Positions 60,001 through 64,000 of a stretch of 64,000 nt of DNA are shown one piece after another. A program made the translations under genes and the position numbers. The stretch's first letter is position 1. The number at the start of each line of letters is the position of its first letter. The notes beneath the pieces are model-generated. The model did not search any database. It saw only the letters and a program-made list of their open reading frames with translations, and had not been told where the DNA came from. The DNA lies in NCBI RefSeq assembly GCF_029962835.1, contig NC_080591.1, positions 38,199,501 through 38,263,500 on the forward strand, given 5' to 3'. This DNA is from Magnolia sinica. Lineage: Eukaryota; Streptophyta; Magnoliopsida; Magnoliales; Magnoliaceae.

Positions 60001-60523
60001 ATGCACATGCTCCACTTGCACGTGTGGGGGAGCAGCCCAGTTGCTCACATAACCACACGAATGGGGGAGTAGCCCGGCTATTCACACAACCACAGCACTG
60101 CTCCCCTCTCCCATATCTTTATCTAGATTCAATGGACATAGGTTTTCATCGATGTCCCTAATATGTCTTTGATGTTATTCAAAAACTCTCATTTTTAATT
60201 GAAAAATACTTGGAGACTAGCTTGCACCATTCAACAGTATGATACACACTAGATTGTCTTTCAACTCTCATGTTGCATAAAGCTTTTTCTTTCTCCTGAA
60301 CATGGTTGTTATGTATTTAGTTCTCATTAGAAATAGAAATTCAATTGAAGATCCTTTTCTTGTTATTCAAGTCTTAGCTCTTTTTTGTATCCTTTACTAT
60401 TTAGGCTGGGATTTTTATATCATTTTAACCTTCGTGGATTGATTTCAGGGTTTTGGTGTTATTCTCCTAAATACTGATGAGGCAGGTACCTTATTGGTGA
60501 CAAATTTCCGCCTTCTTTTTGTG
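51004..60523 (+). CDS. MTM1: Myotubularin-like phosphoinositide 3-phosphatase, N-terminal exons (gene runs off the window)
   Basis: Three exons are visible, all phase 0: 51004-51072 ([19 protein letters not shown], then TKIE), 51148-51216 ([19 protein letters not shown], then VLVE) and 60449-60523 ([20 protein letters not shown], then RLLFV). This is the N-terminus of plant myotubularins up to the start of the PH-GRAM domain; family members remove the 3-phosphate from PtdIns3P and PtdIns(3,5)P2 on endosomal membranes. Splice sites: GAG^GTTCGT...TTTCAG^CCC, GAG^GTATTT...TTTCAG^GGT, GTG^GTAAGC. Introns are 75 bp, 9232 bp, and one extending past the window. A second in-frame ATG lies at 51025. 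The rest of PH-GRAM and the catalytic Cys-x5-Arg domain must lie to the right. The paralogue (MTM1 or MTM2) cannot be decided. Confidence 0.85.
51148..51216 (+). other. Exon 2 of the myotubularin-like gene
   Basis: 23 codons between acceptor TTTGCCGCTTTCAG and donor [19 protein letters not shown] is the family's conserved lead-in to PH-GRAM. Confidence 0.85.
51217..51600 (+). other. Start of intron 2
   Basis: AT-rich, with poly-T runs at 51366-51398. No coding signal. Confidence 0.6.
52048..52765. mobile_element. hAT-type non-autonomous element (718 bp) in the LINE
   Basis: Terminal inverted repeats CAATGTTGTCAAA / CAACGTTGTTAAA (right end read in reverse; 11 of 13 match). The 8-bp target duplication is CTGTCTCT / ATGTCTCT (7 of 8). 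Subterminal regions hold repeated TATGCGATCGCATA palindromes. The middle is AT-rich with no transposase. Confidence 0.82.
52627..52692. repeat. Three TATGCGATCGCATA palindromes
   Basis: Copies at 52627, 52645 and 52676; variants near the left end at 52078-52137. Such subterminal repeats are where hAT transposases usually bind. Confidence 0.85.
52934..56003 (+). pseudogene. LINE ORF2: endonuclease and reverse transcriptase, broken
   Basis: The ATG at 52934 gives MKVMI, a stop, then NVRGL (normally WNVRGL, the start of the AP-endonuclease). VGGDFNVV follows at about 53350. The reverse transcriptase shows [40 protein letters not shown] and [10 protein letters not shown] (54927-54938; plant L1 usually has ADD here). 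The C-terminus has [10 protein letters not shown] and [10 protein letters not shown]. The protein nicks and copies into target DNA. Many stops and a poly-A frameshift (55069-55082) make it inactive. Confidence 0.88.
56024..56482 (-). pseudogene. Harbinger Myb/SANT-like DNA-binding protein
   Basis: The minus-strand frame reads ...[48 protein letters not shown], then (after a stop) [15 protein letters not shown] and a donor CAG^GTAAGG at about 56024. This is the Myb/SANT-like domain of PIF/Harbinger ORF1, which helps the transposase reach the nucleus and the element ends. TGG-to-TGA type stops are visible, so it is inactive. Confidence 0.8.
56772..57960 (-). pseudogene. Harbinger transposase 1, broken
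   Basis: Minus-strand blocks in order: [20 protein letters not shown] and [20 protein letters not shown] (N-terminal part), DCIGALDGT (first Asp), [20 protein letters not shown] (second Asp), [34 protein letters not shown] (the usual NVIERAFGVLKA; its catalytic Glu is Lys), [14 protein letters not shown]. These are the DDE residues and tail of PIF/Harbinger. Several stops and shifts are present. Confidence 0.85.
59708..60448 (+). other. End of intron 2
   Basis: Intronic sequence up to exon 3. 59700-60120 has 'atggtcca' motifs as in other repeats. No coding signal. Confidence 0.55.
60449..60523 (+). other. Exon 3 of the myotubularin-like gene
   Basis: 25 codons, [20 protein letters not shown] then RLLFV, the first strands of PH-GRAM. 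It lies between GATTTCAG and GTAAGC, 9.2 kb after exon 2, with no transposon sequence touching it. Confidence 0.9.
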
Positions 60524-61606
60524 GTAAGCATGGTAAATTAATATTGTGACTGCATATTGTGTTGTTGTGACTTTCAAGCAAATAGTGATAAAACGTTACT
60601 TTTCCTTTGGTTCTTCTATTCATTTCTAAGTAAAATTCTTGGAAACTTAAAGACTGTTTCATAGTATGTTTCAAAAACAGTGGTATGAGATCATAAGTTG
60701 TTTTTAGTATCATTAACCGTTTTTTCATGTGAATCATAGAAAGTTTATATAGAGTTGGCATGCAGATAAGATCTTAAATAATGGATGTGAGCTCATTAAT
60801 GTTGGCTTGGCTTGCTTGTCGTGTGAGTCAAGTCTCCATCTGTCATGAGTTTGATGTGTAGTGCTGGACTTGGTGAAGCATTAGATGGTTTCATTCATGA
60901 GAACTGATCACCTATGACTGTTTCTACGGTATGACCATTTCTTATGCATTCTGAATTTTTGACTTTTTCTCCCTTGAAAATATAGGATACTTTCAAGGAA
61001 AAGATGGTCGTAAAAATGGGTTGTAGGTTAAGTTAGCCCACAATTTGTTGTAAGTGATCAGTTCTCTTCATTGATTTTTTTCCTACATATCGTAAGGAGA
61101 CTTGAAACTTGCAGATTTATGACTCCACACGGCTCGTCCAACTTCTGAGTCCCAATCTAACTCTTATTTAAAGTTGAATATGAACATGAAGGAAGGATCT
61201 GGTTGCACAAGCAAGTCTTTTCTTTGTTGATGTCGTTATCATTGTTTTTCATCATAATTAAGAACAAGATGCTTGGTTTCTGGTGATTGAGTTTGATGAA
61301 GCAGTTGTTAGGATGCAAGGATTTCGACTTTGAACAATGTTATTGATATTACACCTCAGCGATACAAAACTTGTAGAAAGTTGTGGGACTTTTGGATGTA
61401 TTGAGAATTTTATCTCAGTGCATTACAATGTATCACATTATATCGATGATAGTATCGTCGAATCGATGATAGTATCGTCAATACATCGATACCGACAACA
61501 TTACTTGGGTTTTCTGAAAAAAATTGAAAAATTCGAAAAAAAAAACACAAAATCCCATTTTTTGTCAAATCTTCTACATCTTATCCATTTCTTAGATTTA
61601 TAAGGG
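60524..61606 (+). other. Start of intron 3
   Basis: AT-rich, with no exon for the next PH-GRAM segment found. A duplicated TCGATGATAGTATCGTC lies at 61443-61480. Confidence 0.55.
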
Positions 61607-63720
61607 CACGTTTGGACATCATAAATATGGATGGATTTAAAAAGGCAATCTATATTGTTCTGTGATTTTTTACATTGCATCTTGAATTATTCCCATTTCC
61701 CATTGTCGTCGTCGACTTGCATCCACATTTGAAGTTTATGGATCAACACCTCCATATTTTTCTGGAAACACTATACCCTCCCTCTGGTACATCTAAAATA
61801 TTAGATTTTGTTGAGCGTGGTGCACCGCACATGAAGCTATTACAATGTTCCTTTGCTTCCGTGGTGAATAAAAAGGCATCGATTTTAGGATGGAGAAACA
61901 TGCTTTCAGTACTTCGAAGTATCTCTCAATCACATTACGAAGTGATGATTGGGCATAATTGAAATGCTCATTTACTGTTTGGGGTACTTGTTCCCCATAA
62001 TCGTTTAGATGATAATACTTTCCGTTATATGGTGCCAAATATCCAAGGCATGTTTACATGCCTAGAGTTGATGGCATAATAAAGAAAATAAATTATAAAT
62101 AAACAATTCATTTTAAAGCCAATTGTAACATAAAAAAAGGAAATAAATTAGTGTAATGATTACTTTTCAGGGGGTGTGGGAAGCCCAATGCTAGATTTGT
62201 ATTAGCTTTGATAAAGACCCTTGCATCATTAGCCGATCTTTCCTACCCAACTAAGACAAATGTGAAACACATGTCAAAGTCATATACATATTTTGGGTCA
62301 TATTGACCTACCGCCCTATATACGGTTTTTATTGTTTATCTGTTGGCATGACAACACTTATATGCTTGCCATCAATTGCTCCCACAGTTCTATGGACAAA
62401 AAATGTATGTATTAAATTCATACTTTCAAAATAAAAAAGCTAATTTTATTAAGTAATTCATTTTCATATATAGTATTTACCTCGAAAAAGTGGCCAATAC
62501 TTGTCATTCATAAGTTAAGGGTGTGGAGTCATGTAATTGGTGTATGTGATTAATTCCTTTGTAAACATAGTAACGATGTTCAAACATTTACCAAAATGAC
62601 GAGATATTGTCTCCCGAGAGTGCTGGAAGCATCAATAATATATTGATTCAACCCACAATGGCCAATTGTCATTAGGGCTGTACATCGAACTGAGTCGAGT
62701 AGAGGTGGGCCAGGCTTGCCTTGACTCGTTTGTGCTCTCTTGGAGCTTGGCTTGTTTGCCAAACCTTTTGAGGTGAGCTCGAGGTGAGCTAGGGGATTGA
62801 GTCGAGGCGAGCTTACCTCGAGTCGAGTCGAGCCTACTCCCACTTCAACCCACTCTCACCCGACCCACACCCGATCCAACCCAGCCCCAACTCGACTCAA
62901 TAGCTCCAACCCGACCCAACTGACTCAACCGACCCAACCTTGCACCCAACCCGACCCAACTGACTCAACCGACCCAACCTTGCACCCAACCCGACCCAAC
63001 CCAGCACCCAACGCCCACACCTGACCCAACCCAACACCCAGCTTGACTCAACACCCAACCCGATCCAACCCAGCGGCCGTCACCCACCCAAGCCGACCCA
63101 ACGACCAACACCCACACCTGACCCAACCCAATACCCAACCCGACCCAACCCAATACCCAACCCAACCCAGCAAGCTAACACCCACACCTGACCCAACTTA
63201 GCCATCCGACCCAACCCCCAAATCAAAGATTCAAAACCACAAATCTCAATTTTAGGATTTGGACTTTTCAATTACATAAAAAAGGATTAGATTTAGATAG
63301 AGGTACCTTGTTGTTGTGAGAGAGAGAGAGAGAGAGAGAGAGAGGAGCTTGGGTGCGACGGGTTGGGTAATGAAAGGAAAGAAAGGGACGGATGGGTAGG
63401 GTTGTTGAGCTTCAATCCGAGTTGAGCCGAGTCAAGATCCACTCTGCTCGACCTCGGCTTGTATTCAAAATGAGCTAGGTCATATGAAGCTTGGCTCGCC
63501 TTGAGTCGTCATTCAAGTCGAGTCAAGTTGAGTCAAGTTGAGCTAGATTGAGCCAAGCCGAGCGAACTCTTTGAGCTAGCTTGGCTCTTGTGCAAGCCTA
63601 ATTGTCATCAAGAAAATTCCAACTTGTTCATCAACGAAGACATTTTGTGTCCGGCAATAGATTTGCCTGAGAGCAGAGTAGAAATCTAGGAAGAAATGTG
63701 ACTCTATACAGAACATGTCG
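61607..63720 (-). mobile_element. PIF/Harbinger transposon 2 in intron 3, broken
   Basis: Minus-strand blocks: RQIYCRTQNVFVDEQVGIFL (about 63660), then beyond the nested element CFQHSRETISRHFGKCLN (about 62610), VGAIDGKHISVVMPT (first Asp, 62350-62390), HFNYAQSSLRNVIERYFEVL (Glu kept) and VIASCAVHHAQQN (end about 61793). Left end candidate GGGCACGTTTGGA after a TAA at 61611. The order is that of a PIF/Harbinger transposase, with stops. The right end is not resolved. Confidence 0.75.
62673..63600. mobile_element. hAT-type non-autonomous element (928 bp) in Harbinger 2
   Basis: Perfect 8-bp target duplication ATTGTCAT (62665-62672 and 63601-63608). Ends TAGGGCTGTACA / TAGGCTTGCACA (right end read in reverse). 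Inside are GAGTCGAG-rich ends, a CCCAACCCGACCC array with an exact 40-bp duplication (62911-62990), and a GA microsatellite (63317-63343). There is no transposase. Confidence 0.85.
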
Positions 63721-64000
63721 GGACACCTTTTAGAGTTTCCTAAAACTATGCATATAACATACTTTGCCTTTGTTAGTATGTCATTTGATAAGGTTGCTTA
63801 TATAGATGTAAGTTGTAATGATGTTTGGCAACTACAACACATATAAATTCACTAACTCTTATGAGTTCACCATTTGATGAATTGGATGAATCATCATGGC
63901 TGATACTCTGGGGATTCATCTTGTGTTCAAACCATTCACACACGACAAAATAGAAACTTGTAAGGTGCTTGATAATCCCATCAATCTATTCATAGATAAT
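63721..64000. other. Right edge, intron 3
   Basis: No coding or repeat signal could be named. Confidence 0.4.

Noticed and set aside
62797..63271. Frames of Trp-Val-Gly or Pro-Thr repeats
   Set aside because: They come from the CCCAACCCGACCC array within a DNA transposon and are not proteins.

Overview
This window is nuclear DNA from a flowering plant. The evidence is layered LTR retrotransposons with plant-type primer sites (initiator-Met and Asp tRNA), an L1-type LINE, PIF/Harbinger and hAT DNA transposons, and a spliced host gene. There is no dense coding, no operon and no RNA gene that I can see. Very long LTRs full of GGGCCCACC-type motifs recall woody, large-genome lineages such as magnoliids, but that is only an impression.

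Layout. 1-1711: end of an LTR (family D) against a minus-strand Tork/Tnt1-like Copia gag with its primer site and LTR. 2953-6903: a 3.95-kb solo LTR (family A) with a perfect 5-bp target duplication. 8099-18600: Athila-type Gypsy remnants on the minus strand in the order pol - LTR - gag/protease - LTR, with a 902-bp solo LTR inside gag. 18630-28444: Tekay/Del-type Gypsy remnants in the order chromodomain - LTR A - gag; this LTR A is split by a 4.35-kb solo LTR of family B. 28545-30495: reversed family-B LTR fragment. 30502-36480: Sirevirus-like Copia 5' LTR and gag, cut by solo LTR D and then partly duplicated in tandem. 37804-40884: solo LTR C with a perfect target duplication. 41100-49580: remnant of another Gypsy element, interrupted by a complete young Copia element (41423-49082, LTRs differing at 5 of 499 bases, perfect target duplication).

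51004 to beyond the right edge: the only host gene I recognise, a plus-strand plant myotubularin (3-phosphoinositide phosphatase). Three exons are visible (51004-51072, 51148-51216, 60449-60523). Its second intron is about 9.2 kb and holds an L1 LINE, a nested hAT-type element and a Harbinger element. The third intron holds a second Harbinger copy cut by another hAT-type element.

Two things stand out most. First, the young Copia element seems to keep its gag start codon inside its own LTR, followed by a splice donor; a matching acceptor 2.19 kb downstream restores the gag frame, so the primer site and leader would sit inside an intron. Second, there are five solo LTRs against one complete element, several with exact target duplications, which points to very active LTR-LTR recombination. 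Nearly every retroelement and transposon reading frame here is broken.
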